From Gammaproteobacteria bacterium (lineage in GTDB: Bacteria; Pseudomonadota; Gammaproteobacteria; Magnimaribacterales; Magnimaribacteraceae): a DNA stretch of 23,573 nucleotides. A model generated the notes under the pieces. It was not told where the DNA came from and ran no database searches. It worked only from the letters and a program-made list of their open reading frames with translations. Shown here piece by piece: positions 1-8,272 of this stretch. Numbering within the stretch: the stretch's first letter is position 1; the number at the start of each line of letters is the position of its first letter. Made by a program: the position numbers and the translations under genes. Location of the stretch: contig DTSY01000039.1 in assembly GCA_012965075.1 (NCBI GenBank), positions 1 to 23,573 on the forward strand, read 5' to 3'.

Positions 1-893
1 GCTACTTTTTCTAACTCTCCTCCCCAAACCTGTTCTTCTTTAACATTTTGGCCTTCGGTTACTAACTTTTTAGTTCTAAAATATCTGAAACCATAATCAA
101 GCAGTCTTCTATTATCCGTAAGCCTAGTTTTTTCAGACTTACTTTTAAGGGTGACAGCAATTAGTCTTGTTTGCTCTCTTGTGCCTGAAGAAACTAAACA
201 GAATCCTGCTGACTCAGTGTGTCCCGTCTTTAATCCATCTATTGAGTCATCCTGCCAAAGAAGAGCATTCCTATTTCTTTGTCTAATGTTGTTATAGGTA
301 AACCATTTTTCTTTATAAAGTGAGTAATGTTCAGGAAAGTCCTTTATTAAAAGAGTGGAAAGTTTGGCAATATCTTTAGCAGAAGAATAGTGGTCTGTGT
401 CAGGCCATCCAGAAGGATTTATAAAGCTAGTATTGTCTAAAGCCATTTTTTCGGCATAACGCATCATGAGATCAACGAAATTATCTTCTGAACCTGCTAC
501 ATGTTCAGCTATCGCACAGGTAGCATCATTTCCAGATTGGATAACCATGCCTTTGATTAAGTCCAAGAGTACCACTCTAGAACCTTCCTCAATAAACATT
601 CTAGAGCCCTTCTTTCTCCAGCAATTTTCACTTATCAACACTTCATCATCTAAGGTAATGAAGCCGTCTTGAATTTGATCAGAAACAACATACCCAGTCA
701 TAATTTTTGTAATACTTGCAGGTTCAATCTCTTCATCTGGATTCATCTCAGCTAGAACCCTATTTGTATTTGCATCAATCAGGATGTAGTTAGAAGAACT
801 AATCGAAGGAGGGTCGGGAATAAAACTCTCGTTTCCACTCAAGAGGAAAGAGAGAACGAGACTGAAGAAAAAATACAATACTTTTCTAATCAT
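1..893 (-). CDS. dacA: D-alanyl-D-alanine carboxypeptidase (PBP5/6 type), 3' end cut by window edge
   Basis: Periplasmic penicillin-binding protein that removes the terminal D-Ala from peptidoglycan stem pentapeptides, limiting cross-linking. I translated it by hand from the ATG at 893; about 297 residues lie in the window. An N-terminal hydrophobic segment (about residues 4-19) is followed by the three serine-transferase motifs: SITK at 60-63 (nucleophile Ser60, Lys63), SGN at 120-122 and KTG at 222-224. The family is usually about 380-400 residues, so the C-terminal beta-rich domain and the amphipathic membrane anchor lie mostly outside the window. The ATG has an in-frame TAA just upstream and begins 9 bases after the mltB stop, so it is the last visible gene of the proA-to-dacA operon. 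No Shine-Dalgarno is visible. DacC or DacD paralogues cannot be separated from DacA on this fragment; position next to rodA/mrdA favours dacA. Confidence 0.92.
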   Translation of the reverse strand, partial: MIRKVLYFFFSLVLSFLLSGNESFIPDPPSISSSNYILIDANTNRVLAEMNPDEEIEPASITKIMTGYVVSDQIQDGFITLDDEVLISENCWRKKGSRMFIEEGSRVVLLDLIKGMVIQSGNDATCAIAEHVAGSEDNFVDLMMRYAEKMALDNTSFINPSGWPDTDHYSSAKDIAKLSTLLIKDFPEHYSLYKEKWFTYNNIRQRNRNALLWQDDSIDGLKTGHTESAGFCLVSSGTREQTRLIAVTLKSKSEKTRLTDNRRLLDYGFRYFRTKKLVTEGQNVKEEQVWGGELEKV

Positions 894-902
894 GATTAAG
901 TA

Positions 903-1886
903 TTACAAAAATTCAGCTAAGGATTCACTAAACTCAAAAACTGCCATAATGTATAGCTTACTCCTATTATATCTTGATATTGCCTGATAATTCTTCAGGC
1001 CTAACCAATACTCATATCCTTCCTGCATCTCTAACTCTATTGGAATGACCCTTAATTGGCTTTGTAAATTATCAACTGGTCTTAAGCCTAAAGTGTTTAA
1101 TTCAGAAACGGTGATATAAGGCTTAAAGGTTGATTTAAGTTTCGGTCTGTCACCCTTAAGATTTGCTTTTAAGGCAACCTCGGTATTGGGCTCCCACTTT
1201 CCTTTTTTATTCAGAAAATTGGCTACACTCCCTATCGCGTCGACAGGATTATTCAAAATGTCTCTTTTTCCATCAAAATCAAAATCTACTGCATAATTTC
1301 TATAACTATCTGGCATAAATTGACCTAAACCCATTGCACCAGCTATTGACCCTTTTATTTTAGAGGGATCCAGACCTTCTTCGTGAGTGAGTAATAGGAA
1401 TTCTTCAAGCTGGATCTTAAAAAATTTAGATCTCCTGGGATAATCAAACGATAAGGTGGTTAGAGAATCAAGAACCCTAACATTACCTGTAATCCTTCCA
1501 TACTTTGTTTCTATGCCAATAATGGAAGCTATTATTTCTGCGGGAACCCCATAGATATCTTCAGCACGCCTTAAGTCTTGTTTATACGCATGAATAAATT
1601 TTTTTCCTGAATCTACTCTCTCATGTGTAACCATCATTGCCTTATATTTGGACCAGGTCATGGTGCCTTCTGGCTGTCTGTTCATTACTCTAATGACTTT
1701 TTCTTGAAAAATGACAGAAGAAAACAATTTCTTCAGCGCTTCTTTATCTGATCCATGTTTGCTATTCATCATTTCTATGAATTCAATCACTTCAGGACGA
1801 TCTTGATAGGCAGGCAATTCATCAGCTGTGACACTAAGTACAAGAAACGTGCTTAAGATTGCAGTAATAATTGATGTGAATTTCAT
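903..1886 (-). CDS. mltB: Lytic murein transglycosylase B family (SLT_2), secreted
   Basis: Cleaves the MurNAc-GlcNAc bond of peptidoglycan with formation of 1,6-anhydroMurNAc; acts in the periplasm. From the ATG at 1886 the protein is 327 residues. A signal peptide covers about residues 1-21 with a VTA-DE signal peptidase I site. The catalytic glutamate is Glu126 in IIGIETKYG, and the GAMGLGQFMPDSY block (183-195) is the family's substrate-binding signature. I prefer the ATG at 1886 over the in-frame TTG at 1898: it follows the rodA stop by 5 bases and has TAGGA just upstream, whereas the TTG overlaps rodA. E. coli MltB is an outer-membrane lipoprotein, but no lipobox cysteine is present here, so this form is probably soluble or held by protein contacts. 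Its place between rodA and dacA matches the Pseudomonas cluster. Confidence 0.93.
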   Translation of the reverse strand: MKFTSIITAILSTFLVLSVTADELPAYQDRPEVIEFIEMMNSKHGSDKEALKKLFSSVIFQEKVIRVMNRQPEGTMTWSKYKAMMVTHERVDSGKKFIHAYKQDLRRAEDIYGVPAEIIASIIGIETKYGRITGNVRVLDSLTTLSFDYPRRSKFFKIQLEEFLLLTHEEGLDPSKIKGSIAGAMGLGQFMPDSYRNYAVDFDFDGKRDILNNPVDAIGSVANFLNKKGKWEPNTEVALKANLKGDRPKLKSTFKPYITVSELNTLGLRPVDNLQSQLRVIPIELEMQEGYEYWLGLKNYQAISRYNRSKLYIMAVFEFSESLAEFL

Positions 1887-1891
1887 TTTTC

Positions 1892-3019
1892 CTACCAAGT
1901 TTCTCTTTTTTTCATTGATAAGACAAACCCAAAAGCTACCAAATGAATGAGTATTGAGGTACCTCCTTGGCTTATCAAGGGGAGAGGCAAGCCTACCACA
2001 GGAAGCGTCCCTACAGTCATTGATACATTGATTAATATATAAATTAGAAAGATAAATCCTATGGTTGACACTGTTAATCTTGAAAACTCGGTTGAAGAGT
2101 TAAAGGCAATTTTAAATACCCTATATAAAATAATTCCGTACACCAGGAAAAGTAATATGATCCCTAAAAAGCCAAACTCTTCTCCTATAACTGAAAAGAT
2201 GAAATCTGAATGACTTTCAGGAATAAAATCTAACTGACTTTGAGTTCCAGATAAATACCCCTTGCCCATAAAACCCCCTGAACCAATTGCAGTCTTAGAT
2301 TGAGAAATATTCCAACCAGCTCCAAGTAAATCTGACTCGGGATTAAATAAAGTAATAACTCGTTGTTGCATATATGGGGTCAAATTGGCCCAGAGAAAAG
2401 GGGAAGAGATTAAAATTAGTGCTATTAAAATAAATATAGCTAATAAAGAAAATCCAGCTAAAAAAACTGGTATGCATCCTGAAGCCAATACTATTAATGA
2501 AGTTCCTAGATCAGGTTGTAAATAAATAAGAAAGCTACTGACTAAAATTGCAGATAAGACAATACACCAATCCTTTACTGAAGGCCTTCTCTGGCTTCTG
2601 GTTAAATAAGATGCAGCTGCCAAAGGCAAGAGAAGCCTCAAAACTTCAGAAGGTTGAAAACTTATAAAACCCAAGTCAACCCAACGATCAGTCTTATAGC
2701 CCTCCGCAGGAAATAATAAAACCCAGATTAAAAGTATTAAGCCTATCCAAAAGAGATGCATCAAAAAACTCTTGTAAACACTTTGATCTAACCTAGAAAT
2801 AAAGAACATGAGTAACAAACCAATAACTATATAAATGGATTGCCTAAAGACCATAGAGGTTAATTGGCCGTTTGCGCTAAACAAAACAAAAAGGCCAAAA
2901 ACTAGAACGCTTAAAAGTGAAAAGACCAAAATTGGATCAATTAGTACTTTTGATAAAGTATCTCTCTTGCTTCCAAAAGAGGTATTTAGTTGGTAATCAA
3001 GAGGAGCTTTACCTGACAT
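1892..3019 (-). CDS. rodA: Rod-shape SEDS peptidoglycan glycosyltransferase RodA
   Basis: Polytopic inner-membrane polymerase that extends glycan strands from lipid II in the elongasome, paired with PBP2. It has 375 residues, close to the usual 370, with about ten hydrophobic segments starting near residue 28. SEDS signatures are FQPSEVLRL (121-129), the PESHSDFIF loop carrying the conserved catalytic aspartate (Asp272, equivalent to E. coli RodA Asp262) and LPLPLISQGGTS near the C terminus. The ATG at 3019 overlaps the 3' end of mrdA by 11 bases, suggesting translational coupling of the polymerase to its transpeptidase partner. FtsW is the paralogue; adjacency to the PBP2 gene and absence of division genes point to RodA. 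Confidence 0.97.
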   Translation of the reverse strand: MSGKAPLDYQLNTSFGSKRDTLSKVLIDPILVFSLLSVLVFGLFVLFSANGQLTSMVFRQSIYIVIGLLLMFFISRLDQSVYKSFLMHLFWIGLILLIWVLLFPAEGYKTDRWVDLGFISFQPSEVLRLLLPLAAASYLTRSQRRPSVKDWCIVLSAILVSSFLIYLQPDLGTSLIVLASGCIPVFLAGFSLLAIFILIALILISSPFLWANLTPYMQQRVITLFNPESDLLGAGWNISQSKTAIGSGGFMGKGYLSGTQSQLDFIPESHSDFIFSVIGEEFGFLGIILLFLVYGIILYRVFKIAFNSSTEFSRLTVSTIGFIFLIYILINVSMTVGTLPVVGLPLPLISQGGTSILIHLVAFGFVLSMKKRETW

Positions 3020-4865
3020 TTAATTTTTTTCGCCTAAGATAGTTGTCTATTAATTTTTGTGCAATGGGTGCTGCGACGGCACTACCTGACTCTCCATTCT
3101 CAACTATAACTACTACAGTTAACTCAGGTTCAGGGATAGGACCATAGCCAACGAAAAGCGCATGATCTCTATTGCTTTCCTCTTGCCTTACATCTTCATA
3201 TTCTTCTCTAACGGTAAGCTCTTCATCAGTCAGACTCTTGATTTGTGCAGTTCCTGTTTTTCCTGCAATTTTATTTTCAGCAATTTCTGCCAAGTTATAA
3301 GCTGTACCTCTCCAATCTGAAATTACTGAAACCATTGAGTTTTCAAGCTTAGACCAATCAGTTTGGTTAATTGAACTAATTTCAAATATAAGTTCTTTTT
3401 CAATATGTTCTTCACCTATCTTAGCTACTACTTTTGGTTTATAGATCTTTCCTCTAGTCGCAATTGAAGATATCGCAACAGCAAGCTGTAAAGGAGTGCA
3501 TGATATGTATCCTTGTCCAATTCCTATGTTTAATGTGTCTCCAACAAACCAGGACTCTCCAATAGCCCCCAGTTTCCATTTTCTGTCTGGTAGTATCCCT
3601 TCAACCTCTGCGTATAAATCAACTCCTGTCTTCAGACCAAAGCCAAACTGTTTCAAAAAAGCAGCAATACGATCTACCGTCAATTGAGCTGCAAGCTGAT
3701 AGAAAAAAACATCTGAGGATACAATTATAGATTTGCTTAAATTAACCTTCCCATGACCATCTTCTTTCCATCCTCTATATTTTCTTCCATCCTCATTCAG
3801 TTGGAAAAAACCCTCATCTTCTATAGTTGTATTCCAATCTATCTCTCCTTCCTTCAATCCCAGAAGACCAATAAAAGGTTTAATGGTTGAGGCAGGTGGG
3901 TAATTGCCTGAAATAGCTCTATTGAAAAGTGGACTGTCTAAGTCATTAAAAATAGTTTCTATATCACCACTTTCAGTTTTATTTAAAATATTTGGATTGA
4001 AGTCAGGAGAGCTTACAAGAGCTTTTATAAATCCTGTATTTGGATTCAGTGCTACTACCGCGCCCTTCCTGCCGGCCAACTCTTTTCTGGCAAGTTTTTG
4101 TAATTCTTTATCTAAGGAGAGGTAAACATCACTTCCTTTGTTGGGAACAACTCTGTCCAATTCTCTAATTTCCTTTCCGTTGACATCCACTTCAATAGTT
4201 TTGTATCCAACTCCCCCTCGCATATCCTCTTCATAAGTTTTTTCGACGCCAGTTTTCCCGATTAGAAAAGAAAGCGGATATGAAAAATCTTCACTATCCT
4301 CTATTTCTTCAGGATTTATCTGCCCTACATAGCCAAGCACATGTGAAAAAAGATGTCCTAACAAGTTAAAACGCATAAGCCTTGCTTCAATTGATAAACC
4401 TGGCCATTTATCTTTTTCTACCGAAAACCTTGCTATCTGTTCTGGAGATAAGTTCTCAACAATTACTACCCTTTCATACCTAGAAGGTTTATTTATTATT
4501 CTCTCTTCAAAAGCTAATAATTGCTCTTCGTCAATAACTAGATCTACTCTTAATTCCCTTAAAGTTTTTTCTATATCCAGAGTCTTAGCAGGAACCATGG
4601 TTAAAGCTTGAGAAACTATATTCTCTACAACAATCTCATCATTAGAGAGTTTTATTAACCCTCTTGAGGGGTAAATAGGAACACTAATAATTCGGTTTTC
4701 ATCCGAAAGTGTTGTATATAAAATTGAATCTAAAATAGTTAATTTAACTATCTGAAAGAGAGTAACTATTCCAAGCAAGCTAACTAACAAAAATAAAAAA
4801 ACCGATCTTTTTTGAAGCTGCCGCTGCGCTTTGCTCTCTCTATCTAAATTTAAAAACTTTGACAT
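3009..4865 (-). CDS. mrdA: Penicillin-binding protein 2, elongasome transpeptidase
   Basis: Class B penicillin-binding protein that cross-links peptidoglycan during cell elongation with RodA. It has 618 residues (E. coli 633). One transmembrane helix lies at about 21-42, then a pedestal/dimerisation region to about 240, then the transpeptidase domain. Active-site motifs are STIK at 326-329 (Ser326 nucleophile), SSD at 383-385 and KTGTA at 536-540. The N-terminal block that normally reads RGxIxDRNG has RGLIKLSND (69-77), so the DRNG part has drifted. The start ATG is 2-6 bases after the end of rlmH, depending on how the rlmH frameshift is resolved, and has no evident Shine-Dalgarno. The 3' end overlaps rodA. 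PBP3 (FtsI) is the alternative but the rodA context excludes it. Confidence 0.97.
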   Translation of the reverse strand: MSKFLNLDRESKAQRQLQKRSVFLFLLVSLLGIVTLFQIVKLTILDSILYTTLSDENRIISVPIYPSRGLIKLSNDEIVVENIVSQALTMVPAKTLDIEKTLRELRVDLVIDEEQLLAFEERIINKPSRYERVVIVENLSPEQIARFSVEKDKWPGLSIEARLMRFNLLGHLFSHVLGYVGQINPEEIEDSEDFSYPLSFLIGKTGVEKTYEEDMRGGVGYKTIEVDVNGKEIRELDRVVPNKGSDVYLSLDKELQKLARKELAGRKGAVVALNPNTGFIKALVSSPDFNPNILNKTESGDIETIFNDLDSPLFNRAISGNYPPASTIKPFIGLLGLKEGEIDWNTTIEDEGFFQLNEDGRKYRGWKEDGHGKVNLSKSIIVSSDVFFYQLAAQLTVDRIAAFLKQFGFGLKTGVDLYAEVEGILPDRKWKLGAIGESWFVGDTLNIGIGQGYISCTPLQLAVAISSIATRGKIYKPKVVAKIGEEHIEKELIFEISSINQTDWSKLENSMVSVISDWRGTAYNLAEIAENKIAGKTGTAQIKSLTDEELTVREEYEDVRQEESNRDHALFVGYGPIPEPELTVVVIVENGESGSAVAAPIAQKLIDNYLRRKKLNVR

Positions 4866-4871
4866 CTTTAT

Positions 4872-5336
4872 CTATGATACGGGTTGATTTTTTTCAATTG
4901 TCCACACTCGGTAATGTTGTTCAATAAGAATTATGGGCACAATTGAATGAGGAAGAGTCAAAGGTGAAAGCGACCATATCTCATTTGAAGAATCTAAACA
5001 CTTATCACTTAAACCCTCAGAGCGTCCAATTAAAAAGAACACTTCTTGCGACGAGGCTAACCATTGATCAAACTTTTGTTTTAGTTTGAGACTACTCCAC
5101 CCTATTTCTTCTTTGTTTAAAGAAACAATAATGCTATTTTCATTTACTGAATTAAGAAGCTTGGTGCCTTCCTCATTCATTAATTTTTCCTTACCTAAAG
5201 ATTTACTGTTTTTGTTAGATTTCATCCCAGACCATTTAACCTGTATTGATTGATCGAATCTTTGTTGGTAGTTTTCAAAAGCACTTTTTGCCCATAACGG
5301 TCTTTTACTTTTTGTAGCAATGATATGAAATTTCAT
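4872..5336 (-). CDS. rlmH: 23S rRNA (pseudouridine1915-N3)-methyltransferase RlmH, with 3'-terminal frameshift
   Basis: SPOUT methyltransferase that methylates pseudouridine 1915 in helix 69 of 23S rRNA on the assembled ribosome. It has 154 residues (E. coli 155). The knot region has IGRSEGL where most homologues have a GG-containing loop (E. coli LLIGGPEGLS), then LSPLTLPHSIVPIILIEQHYR. The annotated frame ends KNQPVS, but the family ends NHPYHRE. Deleting one C from the CCC at 4881-4883 (GGG on the plus strand) gives KNQPYHR followed by TAA at 4868-4870, exactly the conserved tail and stop position. So the reading frame is shifted by one base four codons from the end, by sequencing or assembly error or a genuine mutation. 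The ATG at 5336 overlaps the rsfS stop (ATGA) and has GGAG nine bases upstream. Confidence 0.95.
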   Translation of the reverse strand: MKFHIIATKSKRPLWAKSAFENYQQRFDQSIQVKWSGMKSNKNSKSLGKEKLMNEEGTKLLNSVNENSIIVSLNKEEIGWSSLKLKQKFDQWLASSQEVFFLIGRSEGLSDKCLDSSNEIWSLSPLTLPHSIVPIILIEQHYRVWTIEKNQPVS

Positions 5337-5686
5337 CTAATCAACTCCGGGTCCCAAAGGCTTTCTAAATCATAAAAGGCTCGAGCACTTGCAGACATTA
5401 AATGCAAAACAACATCTCCTGCGTCTATAAGTACCCATTCTTCACTGCCTTCTCCTTCGAGTCCCAAAGGCTTGATATTCTTTGCTTTTAAGTCTTCCAG
5501 AACCTTCTTACCTATGGACTGGATATGTCTATTTGAAGTGCCGCTAGCGATAATCATGTAGTCGGTAAAGCTACTTAGTTTTTTTACATTGATTGTGACA
5601 GGATCAACTGCCTTTAGTTCATCAAGACTCGAAGATACTAGATCTCTTAATTTACTAGGTAGAATTTTTTGAGCCATATAAGCCAT
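5333..5686 (-). CDS. rsfS: Ribosomal silencing factor RsfS
   Basis: Small cytoplasmic protein that binds ribosomal protein uL14 and blocks joining of the 30S and 50S subunits when nutrients are low. It has 117 residues, the usual size. Recognisable blocks are SSFTDYMIIASGTSNRHIQ (about 38-56), then LGLEGEGSEEWVLIDAGDVVLHL and the C-terminal RAFYDLESLW. The ATG at 5686 gives a 32-base overlap with nadD; a second in-frame ATG at 5677 would remove three residues. Neither has a good Shine-Dalgarno, so the exact start is open. The nadD-rsfS-rlmH order is highly conserved in proteobacteria. Confidence 0.95.
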   Translation of the reverse strand: MAYMAQKILPSKLRDLVSSSLDELKAVDPVTINVKKLSSFTDYMIIASGTSNRHIQSIGKKVLEDLKAKNIKPLGLEGEGSEEWVLIDAGDVVLHLMSASARAFYDLESLWDPELIR

Positions 5687-6302
5687 GTTTTTTTAAATAA
5701 TCTTTAACTAGAGGATTTATTAGATTATCAATACTCTTACCCTTAGCAATATTCTCTCTAATAAGTGAAGACGAAATTCTTAAAGGGGTCATTTCAATTT
5801 CAAAAATACTCTTGGCTTTCCTATCCAGCAACAGGTCCTCACTAAACCTAGTAGGACTAATTAAATCCTGCACATTTTTATTTTTTGAGAGAGGCATATC
5901 TAGTCTTTTCAAAATAAGGAAATCTACTAAACTTATTAGCTCTCTCCATTTGTACCAAGAGTGTATGCCATCAAAAGAATCTGAACCAACTATCAAAATC
6001 ACTTTAGTTTTTCCCTCTTCAGCTATTATTTGCTTAACGGTTTCAATGGCATGAGAAGGTCCGGTTCTAAGATTTTCTCTATTATCAACTACAGTCTTTT
6101 CTATATCTCTAAATGCCAGTGATGTCATCTTGTACCTGTGACTAAAGGAAGCCTGGGAATTTTCTCTATGAGGAGGTAATGAGTTAGGAATTACTAAAAT
6201 CTTTTCAAAAGGTATTGTATTTAACAACTCCGCAATTGTTAGTGAGTGACCATAATGCACTGGATCAAAAGTCCCTCCGAATATGCCTACTAATCTTGGC
6301 AT
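5655..6302 (-). CDS. nadD: Nicotinate-nucleotide adenylyltransferase
   Basis: Transfers AMP from ATP to nicotinate mononucleotide to form deamido-NAD, a central step of NAD synthesis in the cytoplasm. It has 215 residues, typical of the family. The nucleotidyltransferase signature GIFGGTFDPVHYGH (6-19) carries the HxGH motif, and the C-terminal ISSSLIR (176-182) is the ISSTxIR phosphate-binding motif. The ATG at 6302 lies 10 bases after the proA stop. The 3' end overlaps rsfS by 32 bases, so the two are probably translationally coupled. No holA lies beside it, unlike the E. coli cluster. Confidence 0.96.
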   Translation of the reverse strand: MPRLVGIFGGTFDPVHYGHSLTIAELLNTIPFEKILVIPNSLPPHRENSQASFSHRYKMTSLAFRDIEKTVVDNRENLRTGPSHAIETVKQIIAEEGKTKVILIVGSDSFDGIHSWYKWRELISLVDFLILKRLDMPLSKNKNVQDLISPTRFSEDLLLDRKAKSIFEIEMTPLRISSSLIRENIAKGKSIDNLINPLVKDYLKKHGLYGSKNST

Positions 6303-6312
6303 TGATTAATTG

Positions 6313-7581
6313 TTAATCCCCACGTAATTCAGCATTACCCTCAACTAGATATTTAAGGGAGGTCAATCCTTCTAATCCGACTGGTCCTCTGGCATGGAAC
6401 TTATCAGTGGATATTCCTACCTCAGCACCCAATCCGTATTCAAAACCGTCGGCCCAACATGTTGGTACATTATGCATAACTGAACTTGAATCTACTTTCC
6501 TCAGGAATAGTGAAGCCTTATCACTGTTTTCAGTAACAATGCAGTCCGTATGAGCTGAACCAAATTCATTTATATGATCAATTGCTGATTGCAAATTATC
6601 TACTATTTTAATTGATAGTAAGGGGGCCAAATATTCAGTTACCCAGTCCTCCTCTTGGGCTTTTGAAATATCTATATACTCTAAAGTACGATTGCACCCT
6701 CTTAGTTCAACCCCTTTTTCTTTAAAAGCTTTATTAAGAACAGGTAAAACCTTTGAGGCTATGTTTTCATTGATCAAAAGAGTTTCCATAGCTCCGCAAA
6801 TTCCATATCTGTAGGTTTTTGCGTTGATTGCAATGGAAACAGCTTTTTCTTGATCACATTCCTCATCTATATAAACATGACAAATTCCATCGAGGTGCTT
6901 GATAACTGGAACTTTTGCCTCATCTGAAATCAGCTTCACTAAACCTTTGCCACCTCTAGGAATAATGACATCTACCCACTTGTCCATACCCAACAAAATT
7001 TTTACAGCCTCTCTATCAATAGTGTTTACAAGTTGTATAGAAGCCTCTGGTAAACCCTCTCTAACTATTCCCTTTTTTAAACTGTTAGCTATAACAGTAT
7101 TTGATTTAAAGGCTTCTGACCCTCCTCTCAAAATACAGGAGTTACCTGACTTAAGGCATAAGGCCGCTGCATCTGCAGTTACGTTAGGCCTTGATTCATA
7201 AATAATCCCAACAACTCCTAAAGGAACTCTCATTTGGCTTATTTTTATACCCGATGGGGTGGGTTTTAGCTTAGTCACAGAACCTATTGGATCAGGCAAT
7301 TCAGCTATAGATAAAAGGCCTGAAATCATTGTGTTAATCCTTGAATTTGTTAATTCCAGTCTATCTGTTAATGCCTCTCCAATTTCACTTGTCTTAGCAT
7401 CTGACAGATCTTCATTATTCGCCTTGAGTATTTCCTCTTTGTCCTCTTCGAGTATTTTAGCCATACTTATCAGAGCTGAGTTTTTCTGTTGACTAGACAT
7501 AGTAGAAAGAACTTCTGAGGCTGATTTAGCTTCAGATCCTAATAATTCCATATAGGAACTAATATCTTTACTATCTTTCAT
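6313..7581 (-). CDS. proA: Gamma-glutamyl phosphate reductase
   Basis: NADPH-dependent reduction of L-glutamyl 5-phosphate to glutamate 5-semialdehyde, the second step of proline synthesis. It is 422 residues from the ATG at 7581 (E. coli 417). It has the aldehyde-dehydrogenase fold with VPLGVVGIIYESRPNVT (about 119-135) and the catalytic cysteine in YRYGICGAMET (Cys262, ATG numbering). A TTG at 7587 also opens the frame, but the ATG is preferred; a TAGAAT hexamer ends eight bases upstream of it. It leads the eight-gene minus-strand operon, as in Pseudomonas where proA precedes nadD. The partner proB is not in the window. Confidence 0.97.
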   Translation of the reverse strand: MKDSKDISSYMELLGSEAKSASEVLSTMSSQQKNSALISMAKILEEDKEEILKANNEDLSDAKTSEIGEALTDRLELTNSRINTMISGLLSIAELPDPIGSVTKLKPTPSGIKISQMRVPLGVVGIIYESRPNVTADAAALCLKSGNSCILRGGSEAFKSNTVIANSLKKGIVREGLPEASIQLVNTIDREAVKILLGMDKWVDVIIPRGGKGLVKLISDEAKVPVIKHLDGICHVYIDEECDQEKAVSIAINAKTYRYGICGAMETLLINENIASKVLPVLNKAFKEKGVELRGCNRTLEYIDISKAQEEDWVTEYLAPLLSIKIVDNLQSAIDHINEFGSAHTDCIVTENSDKASLFLRKVDSSSVMHNVPTCWADGFEYGLGAEVGISTDKFHARGPVGLEGLTSLKYLVEGNAELRGD

Positions 7582-7589
7582 AATCAAAT

Positions 7590-7625
7590 ATTCTATAGGA
7601 AAGCAAAATTAAAAAAGCGATTATA
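7590..7625 (-). promoter_or_regulatory. Candidate promoter region for the proA-dacA operon
   Basis: Two -10-like hexamers face proA on the minus strand. TAGAAT at 7595-7590 ends 8 bases before the ATG and would give an almost leaderless transcript. A perfect TATAAT at 7625-7620 would give a leader of about 30 bases. No convincing -35 is visible for either. Confidence 0.4.
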
Positions 7626-7627
7626 AG

Positions 7628-8227
7628 ATGTTTGACATTGGAGCAGTAACCCTCTGGCTACAGCAAAACCCTGAATGGATAATATTTGGCCTTTGCTCAG
7701 CTGCATTTATTGAATCTTTTGCCATTATTGGAATAATTATTCCTGGAGTGATTTTACTGGCTGCTATTTCAGGGCTAGCGGCTTCAACTAATCTTTCTAT
7801 TTTCCAAGTAGTATTGTTGGTCTATATTTCAAGCTGCTTTGCAGACATATCGAGTTTCTTTTTAGGCAAATATTTAAGTAGAAAAATAGACCTAGCTTGG
7901 CCTTTCAAGAAAAATCCATCCTGGTTAGAACAGGGTCGTACATTCTTTAAATCTTATGGAATACCGGGTGTATTTTTAGGACGGTTTATTGGTCCCGTTA
8001 GACCTTTAATTCCCATAACAGCAGGCTCCCTTGGTATGAACGTGAGAACCTTCATTCTGGTGGATCTTGTTTCAGGCCTTCTTTGGGCACCTTTATATAG
8101 TCTGCCTGGCTATTTTGCTGGTAAAACTGTCTTTGAAGGTTCAGGTGCTTTATCGTTAGCTGCAGGTTTGATAGCTCTAGCAGTTGCTTTTCTTTTTTTA
8201 GCTAGATATTTAATTAGTAAAAAATAA
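7628..8227 (+). CDS. DedA family (VTT domain) inner-membrane protein
   Basis: DedA-family proteins are membrane transporters or scramblases linked to undecaprenyl-phosphate or phospholipid recycling and to proton-motive-force homeostasis. It has 199 residues with several hydrophobic segments. An acidic residue, Glu29, sits in AAFIESFAIIGIIIPG (25-40), which leads into the re-entrant loop. The signature GRFIGPVRPLIPITAG (118-133) carries the two conserved arginines, Arg119 and Arg125. The substrate of this member cannot be told. It is divergent from proA across 46 bases. There is no Shine-Dalgarno, and TTATAA lies only one base from the ATG, so how it is expressed is unclear. A location near cell-wall genes would suit lipid-carrier recycling, but that is inference. 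Confidence 0.93.
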   Translation: MFDIGAVTLWLQQNPEWIIFGLCSAAFIESFAIIGIIIPGVILLAAISGLAASTNLSIFQVVLLVYISSCFADISSFFLGKYLSRKIDLAWPFKKNPSWLEQGRTFFKSYGIPGVFLGRFIGPVRPLIPITAGSLGMNVRTFILVDLVSGLLWAPLYSLPGYFAGKTVFEGSGALSLAAGLIALAVAFLFLARYLISKK

Positions 8228-8234
8228 CTGTCCC

Positions 8235-8265
8235 TTGTTAAACTAAAATATAAATAATTTATAAG
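8235..8265 (+). promoter_or_regulatory. Candidate promoter of the carotenoid oxygenase operon
   Basis: TTGTTA at 8235-8240 and TATAAG at 8260-8265 lie 19 bases apart. The -10-like hexamer ends 7 bases before the ATG at 8273, predicting a leader of about one base. There is no Shine-Dalgarno, only an A run before the start. Confidence 0.45.
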
Positions 8266-8272
8266 AAAAAAA

